A stretch of 6,535 nt of DNA from an uncultured Eubacteriales bacterium (GCA_900552775.1 USAP01000092.1:1-6535), one strand, 5' to 3'. Shown: positions 1-5,980, counted from the first letter of the stretch. Notes: generated by a model not told the origin, from the letters alone. Numbers and translations: made by a program.

Positions 1-35
1 AAATATTATTTATATATTTTCATAATATTATTGTA

Positions 36-65
36 TTGGACAAACTCAGAAAAATGTGGTACAAT
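36..65 (+). promoter_or_regulatory. Sigma-A type promoter of the metQ-metN-metI operon
   Basis: A -35 box TTGGAC (36-41) is followed after 18 nt by a -10 box TACAAT (60-65), which is preceded by TG (57-58) as an extended -10. Transcription would start near 72, leaving a leader of only about 27 nt before the metQ ATG. That leader has room for the ribosome binding site and nothing else, so no SAM riboswitch or T-box lies between this promoter and metQ. Just upstream, an AT-rich inverted repeat (AATATTAT at 2-9, ATAATATT at 22-29) could be a repressor site, but in such AT-rich DNA it may be chance. Confidence 0.7.
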
Positions 66-98
66 GAGTACATCAAAAAAACAAGGGAGGAAATCATT

Positions 99-950
99 AT
101 GAAAAAGATTTTATCGGCGGTGTTTGCCGCAGTGCTTTCTCTGTCGCTTTTGACAGCGTGCGGAGGCAGCAAGGGAATTACAATAGCTGTTCCCAATGAC
201 ACAACAAACGAGGCAAGAGCGCTTTTGCTGCTTGAAAAGAACGGATACATAAAACTTAAATCCGGCGCAGGTATCACGGCGACAATTAAGGATATTGAAG
301 AAAATCCTTACAACATAACTTTTAAAGAAGTTGAAGCGGCGCAGCTTCCGAATATGCTCAAAGATGTGGATTACGCGGTTATCAATTCAAACTTTGCAAT
401 TCAGGCGGATTTGAATCCCGTTTCCGATTCGCTTTTGATGGAGGATTCATCTTCGGAATACGGAAACATAGTTGCCGTTAAAGAGGGAAACGAAGGCACG
501 GATGCCGTAAAAGCGCTCAAGGCGGCGCTTGAAAGCAAAAAGGTTAAGGACTTTATAACCGAGAAATATAACGGTGCGGTTGTAAGCACGGTTGACAACC
601 CCGGAGACGGATATGACGCTTCCGTGGATTATGCGGCGCTTGCGGGTAAAAAAATAACTGTTGCGGCGTCTCCCACACCTCACGCGGAGATACTTAAGAT
701 TGCAAAGGATATTCTTGCCGAAAAAAATGTAACGCTTGACGTTAAAGAGTTTACAGACTATGTACAGCCAAACAACGTGGTTGAAAGCGGCGAGGTTGAC
801 GCAAACTACTTCCAGCATTTCCCGTATCTTGACGATTTCAACAAAGAAAACGGAACACATATTGTATCAATCGGCGCAATTCATGTTGAACCTATTGCAC
901 TTTATGCCGGCAAACAGACGTCGCTTGACGCTATTAAAGCCGCAAAATAA
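99..950 (+). CDS. metQ: MetQ/NlpA-family methionine-binding lipoprotein with circularly permuted halves
   Basis: This is the extracytoplasmic substrate-binding protein of a methionine ABC importer, 283 aa. The ATG at 99 is chosen because GGGAGG (85-90) sits 8 nt upstream, a lipoprotein signal follows at once (MKK, hydrophobic stretch, lipobox LTAC with Cys21), and the promoter lies inside the longer in-frame extension. Residues 26-162 match the usual C-terminal half of MetQ: AVPNDTTNEARALLLLEKNG, then ENP, EAAQLP, DVDYAVIN and a final EKYNGAVV. Residues 163-184 are a linker. Residues 185-283 match the usual N-terminal half: ASPTPHAEIL, EFTDYVQPN, GEVDANYFQHFPYLD, HVEPIALY and SLDAI at the very end. 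In known MetQ proteins these halves occur in the opposite order, with SLD... running directly into ...IAVPND. All expected segments are present once and in frame, so the protein is complete but permuted. Only about four residues separate the lipidated Cys from the first core strand, a very short tether. Family assignment is secure; the permutation rests on recalled family motifs, not on an alignment run. Confidence 0.92.
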   Translation: MKKILSAVFAAVLSLSLLTACGGSKGITIAVPNDTTNEARALLLLEKNGYIKLKSGAGITATIKDIEENPYNITFKEVEAAQLPNMLKDVDYAVINSNFAIQADLNPVSDSLLMEDSSSEYGNIVAVKEGNEGTDAVKALKAALESKKVKDFITEKYNGAVVSTVDNPGDGYDASVDYAALAGKKITVAASPTPHAEILKIAKDILAEKNVTLDVKEFTDYVQPNNVVESGEVDANYFQHFPYLDDFNKENGTHIVSIGAIHVEPIALYAGKQTSLDAIKAAK

Positions 951-958
951 AATGAGCT

Positions 959-993
959 GTAAAACAAACGGGCGATGAACCCGTTTGTTTTGC
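959..993 (+). promoter_or_regulatory. Strong stem-loop between metQ and metN (attenuator or mRNA stabiliser)
   Basis: AAAACAAACGGG (961-972) and CCCGTTTGTTTT (980-991) pair perfectly over 12 bp around a 7-nt loop, and a G-U and a G-C pair (960/992, 959/993) extend the stem. The 3' arm is U-rich, but no clean U-tract follows. It may therefore act as a leaky terminator, or protect the 3' end of a metQ-only transcript. Either would give more binding protein than MetN and MetI, which is common in ABC importers. The stem lies 8 nt past the metQ stop and ends 11 nt before the metN ribosome binding site. Confidence 0.65.
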
Positions 994-1015
994 TGTTCCG
1001 AAACGGAGTTTTTAT

Positions 1016-2026
1016 ATGATTGAACTGAAGAATATTTCAAAGACATTTCAAACCGCAGACGGAACGGTTGAAGCTTTGAAAAACGTAAATCTTTCCATAG
1101 AGGACGGAGACATATACGGAATAATAGGCATGAGCGGTGCCGGAAAAAGTACGCTTGTGCGCTGCATAAATATGCTTGAACGCCCGACAGAAGGCAGCGT
1201 TATTATAAACGGTGTGGATATCGGAAAGCTCGGCGCGGCGGAGCTTCGGCGTGAGCGCCGCAAAATAACCATGATTTTTCAGGGTTTTAATCTGCTTATG
1301 CAAAGAACATGCATAGATAATATCTGCTTTCCGCTTGAGCTTGCCGGAGTTAAAAAGAAAGAGGCAAGAAAAAAGGCGGCGGAACTTTTGGAAACCGTAG
1401 GTCTGCCGGACAAAGGCGGCGCATATCCGGCGCAGCTTTCGGGCGGTCAGCAGCAGAGAATTGCCATAGCGCGCGCCCTTGCCACTGAACCTGAAATTCT
1501 TCTCTGCGATGAGGCAACAAGTGCGCTTGACCCGAAAACCACGCAGTCTATTTTGGATCTTATAGCCGAAATAAACGAGCGTCTCGGTATTACGGTTATA
1601 GTTATAACGCACCAAATGAGCGTTGTGGAAAAGATATGTTCAAAGGTTGCCATTTTGGACGGAGGAGAGGTTGTGGAAGAAGGCAGCGTTTCGGAGGTAT
1701 TCACAAATCCTCATTCCGATGCTGCGAAAAGACTTGTGTTCCCGGACGGGGCGGAAAGCTCTGTGCCGAGCTTTGCTTCCGACTCTGTTATTCGTCTTGT
1801 GTATAACGGCGCTTTGGTTGCGGACACGCCGCTTATTGCAAAAATGGCAAAGGACGAAGGCATTGCCGCAAATATTCTTGCCGCGCAGACAAAATGCATA
1901 GGTGATAAGGTTTTCGGCAATATGCTGCTTGATATAGACGGCGGAGAAAAAGAACTTGAAAGGGCAATAACTTATTTGCAGAACACACCCGATATTATAG
2001 TAAGGAGAGTGAAAAACGATGTTTGA
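1016..2026 (+). CDS. metN: Methionine ABC transporter ATP-binding protein MetN
   Basis: This is the cytoplasmic ATPase that powers methionine uptake with MetI and MetQ, 336 aa, the normal MetN length. The start is ATG 1016 with GGAG at 1005-1008. Visible motifs are Walker A GMSGAGKST (residues 38-46), Q-loop glutamine in IFQGFNLL (Q89), ABC signature LSGGQQQR (141-148), Walker B ILLCDEATSALD (161-172, catalytic E166) and the H-loop histidine in ITHQ (H199). Residues from about 255 to 331 form the NIL domain typical of MetN, which in characterised homologues binds methionine and shuts down transport when the cell is replete. One small oddity is that the position after the Q-loop glutamine, usually His in MetN (FQHFNLL), is Gly here. 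The 3' end overlaps metI by 8 nt, indicating translational coupling. Confidence 0.95.
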   Translation: MIELKNISKTFQTADGTVEALKNVNLSIEDGDIYGIIGMSGAGKSTLVRCINMLERPTEGSVIINGVDIGKLGAAELRRERRKITMIFQGFNLLMQRTCIDNICFPLELAGVKKKEARKKAAELLETVGLPDKGGAYPAQLSGGQQQRIAIARALATEPEILLCDEATSALDPKTTQSILDLIAEINERLGITVIVITHQMSVVEKICSKVAILDGGEVVEEGSVSEVFTNPHSDAAKRLVFPDGAESSVPSFASDSVIRLVYNGALVADTPLIAKMAKDEGIAANILAAQTKCIGDKVFGNMLLDIDGGEKELERAITYLQNTPDIIVRRVKNDV

Positions 2027-2720
2027 AAGCATTCTGGCAAATCCATCGGTTGCCGAAGCAATTGAAATTTTAAAAAGCGAACTGTTTCTTGCTATTTGGG
2101 AAACGTTTTATGTAACCGTTGCCGCAACGTTTTTCTCTATTCTTATAGGGCTGCCTTTGGGGGTTTTGATTGTTGCGGGCGAAAAAGGCGGAGTAATGCC
2201 GCTTCCGAAGCCTGTTTTAAGCGTTTTGAACGTAATTATAAATCTGCTGCGTTCAATACCGTTTCTCATACTTATGATACTTGTTTTTCCGCTTACAAGG
2301 CTTATAATGGGCACGGTTGTGGGAACTGCGGCTTCCATTGTGCCGCTTGTTATAGCCGCGGCGCCGTTTGTGGCAAGGCTTGTTGAGAGCAGCTTAAGAG
2401 AGGTAAACCCGAATATCATAGAGGCGGCGCAGAGCATGGGCGCTTCGCCGTTTCAGATAATCACAAAGGTTATGATACCCGAAAGTATTCCTTCTTTAAT
2501 ATCGAATTTCACAATAGCAGTTACAACCATACTCGGCTATTCTGCAATGAGCGGTATTATAGGCGGCGGAGGTCTCGGAAAAATCGCGATAAATTACGGT
2601 TATTACAGATATAAATATCTTGTTATGACGATTGCGGTAATTTTCCTCATTATTCTTGTTCAGATATTCCAGGCTGTGGGAACATGGCTTACGGTAAAGA
2701 GTGATAAGAGATTAAAATAG
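2019..2720 (+). CDS. metI: Methionine ABC transporter permease MetI (MetP)
   Basis: This is the integral membrane subunit of the methionine importer, 233 aa, in a MetN2-MetI2 complex in the cytoplasmic membrane. ATG 2019 is preceded by AAGGAG (2002-2007) inside the end of metN. About five membrane segments can be seen, near residues 22-50, 65-92, 96-118, 157-185 and 200-222. The EAA loop that docks onto the ATPase is at residues 135-158: EAA, Gly141, then VMIPESIP. Other family hallmarks include ETFYVTVAAT near the N-terminus, NLLRSIPFLIL (residues 75-85), ILGYSAMSGIIGGGGLG (171-187) and the INYGYYRY stretch (191-198). Length and motifs match the family. It is the last gene of the operon, followed after 25 nt by a terminator. 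Confidence 0.95.
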   Translation: MFESILANPSVAEAIEILKSELFLAIWETFYVTVAATFFSILIGLPLGVLIVAGEKGGVMPLPKPVLSVLNVIINLLRSIPFLILMILVFPLTRLIMGTVVGTAASIVPLVIAAAPFVARLVESSLREVNPNIIEAAQSMGASPFQIITKVMIPESIPSLISNFTIAVTTILGYSAMSGIIGGGGLGKIAINYGYYRYKYLVMTIAVIFLIILVQIFQAVGTWLTVKSDKRLK

Positions 2721-2745
2721 TTAATGATTTTTTTGCATGATTTCC

Positions 2746-2778
2746 AGAGAGGGTGCGGGTTTGCCGCACCCTCTTTTA
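2746..2778 (+). terminator. Rho-independent terminator of the met operon
   Basis: GAGGGTGCGG (2749-2758) pairs perfectly with CCGCACCCTC (2764-2773) around a 5-nt loop, extended by three weaker pairs (2746-2748 with 2774-2776), and runs into TTTTA. It ends metQ-metN-metI. The convergent lacI-type gene has its TAA stop (2776-2778, minus strand) inside the T-tract, so the two genes are packed end to end. Read from the minus strand, the hairpin has no following U-run, so it probably stops that transcript less well. Confidence 0.9.
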
Positions 2779-3756
2779 TAAAATCGTCTGACGGCAAACC
2801 GGTCCGACAGATTCGCGCTTTACAAGCTCGGCTCTTATTGACGTTTTTTGTATTGCCTTAAAATATGGATTATTTATCTTTTTGATTATCATATCAACCG
2901 CCGTAAAAGCGGCGTCGGTTATAAATGTTTTGACGGTCGTAAGCGGCGGAAGAATGTTCTGCGCATCAGCAATATCATCCATGCCGATAACGGAAACATC
3001 TTCCGGAACCTTAAAACCCTGGGATTTAAGAGTGTAAATTGCGCCTATTGCAATGTTGTCGTAAGCTGCGAGTATTGCCGTCGGAGGCTCATCAAGAGAC
3101 ATAAGGTATGAAACGCTGTCCCGTCCGGCGTTTTCAAAACGTTTTCGGCTTTTTATTACAAGCTGAGGACTTATTTTCAGATTAAGGCTTTTCATTGATT
3201 TTAAAAAGAGCTTCTCCTTGGCGTCGGTGAGTTGTTCGCCTATAAAAGCGATGCGTGTATGCCCGTTTTCCTTAAAAAGCCTGACGGCGTCATATGTGGC
3301 TTTCCACAAATCAATACCTACTTCGTCGGCATTTTCCACGTGCGTGCCTATCGATACGACGGGAATTGTGTATCTTTTTATTTTATTTAGCGTAGGCGTT
3401 ATGAAAATTATGGCGTCTACCTTGGAATACAAGGCATAATATTCCGCGAATTCGCGTTCGCGTTCGGGGTTAAAGTCCGATGTTGAAATCAATGCAAGAA
3501 AGTCATTTTGCTGCAGCATATGTAAAACAGCCTCCGTGATTGCCGAGATATACCGGCTTTTCAGCTCGGGACAAATAACGGCGGCGATACGTCTTGGATA
3601 TTTGTCTTTGTAATACTTGTCAAAGCAGCCCAGCTCCGCTGCAGCCTCATATATTTTTTTCTTTGTCCGATCGCTTATTTCCTTGCTCTGAGAAAACGCT
3701 TTCGAAATTGTAGATACGGAAAAGCCCGTTATATCTGAAATTTTTTTATAGCTCAT
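2776..3756 (-). CDS. LacI/GalR-family transcriptional regulator
   Basis: This is a sugar-responsive DNA-binding repressor, 326 aa from the ATG at 3756. That start is preferred over an in-frame GTG at 3765 because GGCGGTG (3769-3763) lies 6 nt upstream of the ATG and the helix-turn-helix then begins directly. Residues 3-43 form the LacI-type HTH (KKISDITGFSVSTISKAFSQ, then EISDRTKKKIYEAAAELG). Residues from about 56 to 318 form the periplasmic-binding-protein-like effector domain, with IAAVICPE, DAIIFITP, IPVVSIG, NGHTRIAFIG, PPTAILAAYDNIAIGAI and VSVIGMDDI all recognisable. The region between HTH and effector domain is short (about 13 residues, CFDKYYKDKYPRR) and lacks the usual PN..AR.L hinge-helix pattern. 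The gene is divergent from the beta-helix operon and separated from it by an inverted-repeat cluster, so it most likely regulates that operon and itself. The effector cannot be read from the sequence. Confidence 0.93.
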   Translation of the reverse strand: MSYKKISDITGFSVSTISKAFSQSKEISDRTKKKIYEAAAELGCFDKYYKDKYPRRIAAVICPELKSRYISAITEAVLHMLQQNDFLALISTSDFNPEREREFAEYYALYSKVDAIIFITPTLNKIKRYTIPVVSIGTHVENADEVGIDLWKATYDAVRLFKENGHTRIAFIGEQLTDAKEKLFLKSMKSLNLKISPQLVIKSRKRFENAGRDSVSYLMSLDEPPTAILAAYDNIAIGAIYTLKSQGFKVPEDVSVIGMDDIADAQNILPPLTTVKTFITDAAFTAVDMIIKKINNPYFKAIQKTSIRAELVKRESVGPVCRQTIL

Positions 3757-3809
3757 ATGCAGCACCGCCTTTTAATCAAAGTTTAACATAAAAAAAGGAA
3801 AAAAACAAT

Positions 3810-3855
3810 ATATTTTCGAAAATATTTCGTATAATAACGAAAAAATTTCGTTATT
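3810..3855. promoter_or_regulatory. Cluster of overlapping inverted repeats, probable LacI-family operators
   Basis: Three inverted repeats share TTTCG/CGAAA half-sites. The first is a perfect 16-bp palindrome ATATTTTCGAAAATAT (3810-3825) with the central CG typical of LacI-family operators. The second is TTTCGT, 6 nt, ACGAAA (3825-3842). The third is AATAACGAAA, 3 nt, TTTCGTTATT (3833-3855). Half-sites lie at 3814-3818, 3825-3829 and 3846-3850 on plus, and at 3817-3821 and 3838-3842 on minus. The cluster ends 6 nt before the -35 box of the rightward promoter. A weak minus-strand -10 candidate, TATATT (3812-3807), overlaps the first palindrome, which would fit autoregulation of the repressor; no good -35 goes with it. 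Confidence 0.7.
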
Positions 3856-3861
3856 TTTTTC

Positions 3862-3890
3862 TTGAAATAAGTTTGTTTATCGGATATAAT
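3862..3890 (+). promoter_or_regulatory. Sigma-A promoter of the beta-helix operon
   Basis: TTGAAA (3862-3867) and TATAAT (3885-3890) are separated by 17 nt, close to the ideal housekeeping promoter. Transcription would start near 3897. Such a strong core promoter with inverted repeats immediately upstream implies a need for active repression, consistent with the divergent LacI-family gene. Confidence 0.85.
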
Positions 3891-3896
3891 ATAATT

Positions 3897-4061
3897 TAAG
3901 GCGGTTTGGAAGGCGGCAGCAGCCTTCATATAATCGCGGGCGGTCTTTTTGTTAACCGCTCACCTTCGGCGGACAAAAGGTCTGCAAAAGAAAAGCTCAC
4001 GGGCTTGATTATCGGAATAATTTCATTGCTTATAATAAAGCTTTGTAAGGAGAAAAGAAAA
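3897..4061 (+). promoter_or_regulatory. Long untranslated leader with several small hairpins
   Basis: About 165 nt separate the predicted transcription start from the first convincing start codon. Hairpins seen are GAAGGC/GCCTTC (3909-3914/3922-3927), a 7-bp stem with one G-U pair (3938-3944/3955-3961), a 6-bp stem around AAAAG with one G-U pair (3969-3974/3980-3985), and a weak 4-bp stem AAGC/GCTT (3993-3996/4003-4006). None is followed by a clean U-tract, so this is not an obvious attenuator, and no known riboswitch was recognised. The region has no stops in the frame of the downstream gene, but translation from TTG 3906 is unlikely because that codon is almost at the transcript's 5' end. 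Confidence 0.4.
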
Positions 4062-5342
4062 ATGAAGAATCTTAGCATGAATTTCACCTCATTTAAAACG
4101 GATTCGCAAATGCTTGCCGAAGCCGTGCGAGAGGCGCACCAAAAAAGCGGAACGCTTATAATCCCTCCCGTAAATCCGCGTACGGGCGAGAGCGTCTACA
4201 TAATCGACGAAACAATTTTATTGCCGTCGGATATGGAGATTGTGCTCGAAAACTGTGTATTAAAGCTTGCGCCCGACGCAAGATGCAACATTTTCAGAAA
4301 TGAAAATATGTATAAGGAAGGGTATCTTTCAAAAGACTCAGAACAGAAAAATATTTTCATACGCGGCATAGGCAACGCGGTGCTTGACGGAGAAGGGCAC
4401 AACGATGTTTTCGAATGGTCGTCGGAGAAGGACGGAAATCCGTCTGTGTACTGTAACAATCTTTTGCTGTTTCATAATGTTGATAATTTTGCGGTCACGG
4501 GGATTACGGTACAAAATCCGCGTTGGTGGGGATTGAACTTTCTTTTCTGCTCAAACGGTAAAATTTCGGATATACGCATAAAAACCGGAGAGCTTTTTTC
4601 AAACCAGGACGGAATTAATCTGCGCACGGGCTGTCACGATATAGAGATTGCGCGCATAAGCGGAAATTCCGGGGATGATTTTATAGCGCTTACCGCGGTC
4701 GGCTTCAGACATATTGTGGAAGACAAAAAAACAGATATACACGATATATCCATTCACGATGTAATAGGCTCCTCGGTGCATGAGGGAATAGTTACGCTCC
4801 GCGCAAATGACGGACATCATATTTATAATGTGGATATAGAAAATATTATAGAATCGAATTTCGACAATGAAAATATTCTGCCGTACGGAACAATACTTTT
4901 GGGGCAGAGATGCTTTTTTACAAAAGAGCTCGGAAAGCATGGCTGCATGCACCATATCAGAGTCAGCGGAGTGCATACCAAAAGCGGTGGGGCGGCCGTT
5001 ACGCTTTGCAATACGCTTTGCGACAGCGTTATAGAAAACATATACGCGCAAAACTGCATAAATGCCGTAACCACGGTAAATTATGACCATTACGGCAACA
5101 CAAGGCTTGTGGTTCGCGGAAACGCGGACGATGAAAATTTCGGACCTGCCGGCGTTATGCTTGAAAGAGTTGAATTTAAAAATATTAATGCCGACAAGTC
5201 TGTGCGCGGCGCGGCGGTTGATCTTTCCGAAATGCAGGATTATGATTTTTTAAAGGATGTTACTTTTTCGGGTATACACAGCGAAAACGAAGCGCTCCTT
5301 ATTTCGGATAAAATAAAAAAGGAAGGGGTGAAGGTACTGTGA
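4062..5342 (+). CDS. GH28-like right-handed beta-helix protein, probably cytoplasmic glycan-active enzyme
   Basis: The product is 426 aa from ATG 4062, which has AAGGAG at 4047-4052; there is no signal peptide or membrane segment, so it should act in the cytoplasm. The N-terminus (FKTDSQMLAEAVREAHQKSG followed by TLIIPP) is the usual opening of pectate-lyase-3/GH28-type beta-helix proteins. Short repeated beta-strand rungs follow, for example NIFIRGIGNAVLDGEG, NFAVTGITVQNP, HDIEIARISGN, HDISIHDVIG and IYNVDIENII. Two GH28-like signatures are visible: NQDG (residues 181-184, cf. NTDG) and SGDDFIAL (203-210, cf. GDDCIA). A possible equivalent of the catalytic GHG motif is VHEG (239-242), and no clear RIK motif was found. 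The substrate is unknown; an oligogalacturonide or other imported oligosaccharide is plausible. It is first in a LacI-controlled operon and overlaps the next gene by 4 nt. Enzyme activity is inferred, not certain. Confidence 0.82.
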   Translation: MKNLSMNFTSFKTDSQMLAEAVREAHQKSGTLIIPPVNPRTGESVYIIDETILLPSDMEIVLENCVLKLAPDARCNIFRNENMYKEGYLSKDSEQKNIFIRGIGNAVLDGEGHNDVFEWSSEKDGNPSVYCNNLLLFHNVDNFAVTGITVQNPRWWGLNFLFCSNGKISDIRIKTGELFSNQDGINLRTGCHDIEIARISGNSGDDFIALTAVGFRHIVEDKKTDIHDISIHDVIGSSVHEGIVTLRANDGHHIYNVDIENIIESNFDNENILPYGTILLGQRCFFTKELGKHGCMHHIRVSGVHTKSGGAAVTLCNTLCDSVIENIYAQNCINAVTTVNYDHYGNTRLVVRGNADDENFGPAGVMLERVEFKNINADKSVRGAAVDLSEMQDYDFLKDVTFSGIHSENEALLISDKIKKEGVKVL

Positions 5343-5980
5343 GAGAATATATTGTACCTGACGTTAATGCGGAAAACCATACGGCAGAGCTTCAGCGCGC
5401 GGCAAATGACGCAAGAGACAAAGGCGGTATCATAGCGGTACGCGGAAAATGGAATTTGTGTGATACGGTGTACATACACGAAAACACATGCGTGATTTTT
5501 GAAGATGCGGAGGTTATGGGCAAATGTGACGTTCTCTTTAAAAACAGTGTTGTGCTTTCTCCGCGAAAGCAAACAAAGCTCGGCTGCCAAAGCGGCATAA
5601 GCCTTATCGGAAAAAACAGTGTTCTGTACGGGACGACGGAGCTTTTTAATGTGCGGAATTTCAATATTGAAGGACTTCGCTGTGAAAACGTGTCCGTGGG
5701 TATAGCTCTAATGTACGCATACGGCGGAAACTTGAAAAATTTAAGCTTCGTGAATGCGGATTCCTGCATAAAATGCCTTATAGGCACGAGAAATTGCTTT
5801 TTTACGGACATATCGTCGGAGAACTGCGGTGAGTATATTTGCTTTGACAGCAACAGACTGCCCGACGACGTGAGGGTAAACTATGCCGGACCGGACGTGA
5901 AAAACAATATTGTGCGAGGCGCATGCGGAGAGGTTTTGAAGCGCGGGGATTACTGCTCGGACATAGTTGTAATGAAATAA
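5339..5980 (+). CDS. Short beta-helix paralogue of the upstream gene, catalytic pair not conserved
   Basis: The product is 213 aa, starting at GTG 5339, which overlaps the preceding TGA (GTGA) and has AAGGGG at 5323-5328, so translation is coupled. The layout follows the N-terminal half of the upstream protein: AELQRAANDARDKGG then IIAVRG (cf. AEAVREAHQKSG then TLIIPP), a TVYIHENTCVIFEDAEV segment (cf. TILLPSDMEIVLENCVL), SGISLIGKNSVLYG, NVRNFNIEGLRCENVSVGI (cf. NVDNFAVTGITVQNPRWWG) and a segment matching the active-site turns. There the upstream NQDG becomes NADS (139-142) and SGDD becomes CGEY (163-166), so the paired aspartates are lost. The protein stops soon after, without the C-terminal rungs. 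It is rich in cysteine (12 of 213 residues). No signal peptide is seen. It may be a binding or assembly partner of the first protein, or a decaying duplicate; the intact frame and good ribosome binding site favour a working gene. Confidence 0.8.
   Translation: MREYIVPDVNAENHTAELQRAANDARDKGGIIAVRGKWNLCDTVYIHENTCVIFEDAEVMGKCDVLFKNSVVLSPRKQTKLGCQSGISLIGKNSVLYGTTELFNVRNFNIEGLRCENVSVGIALMYAYGGNLKNLSFVNADSCIKCLIGTRNCFFTDISSENCGEYICFDSNRLPDDVRVNYAGPDVKNNIVRGACGEVLKRGDYCSDIVVMK

Noticed and set aside
2..29. AT-rich inverted repeat AATATTAT/ATAATATT as a terminator or operator
   Set aside because: No GC in the stem and the surroundings are almost all A and T, so chance is likely; mentioned only as a possible regulator site.
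36..98. N-terminal extension of metQ from TTG 36
   Set aside because: It contains the promoter, has no ribosome binding site, and would place 21 charged residues before a clear lipoprotein signal peptide.
447..860. Open minus-strand frame of 137 codons inside metQ
   Set aside because: Lies entirely opposite a well supported gene, with no family resemblance; similar antisense frames opposite metN and the beta-helix gene were also set aside.
3757..3765. GTG start three codons upstream for the LacI-family regulator
   Set aside because: Possible, but the ATG at 3756 has a better placed ribosome binding site, partly made by this same GTG, and the HTH begins right after it.
3906..4061. Extension of the beta-helix gene upstream to TTG 3906
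   Set aside because: The codon lies about 10 nt after the predicted transcription start with no proper ribosome binding site, while ATG 4062 has AAGGAG at good spacing and begins at the family's normal N-terminus.
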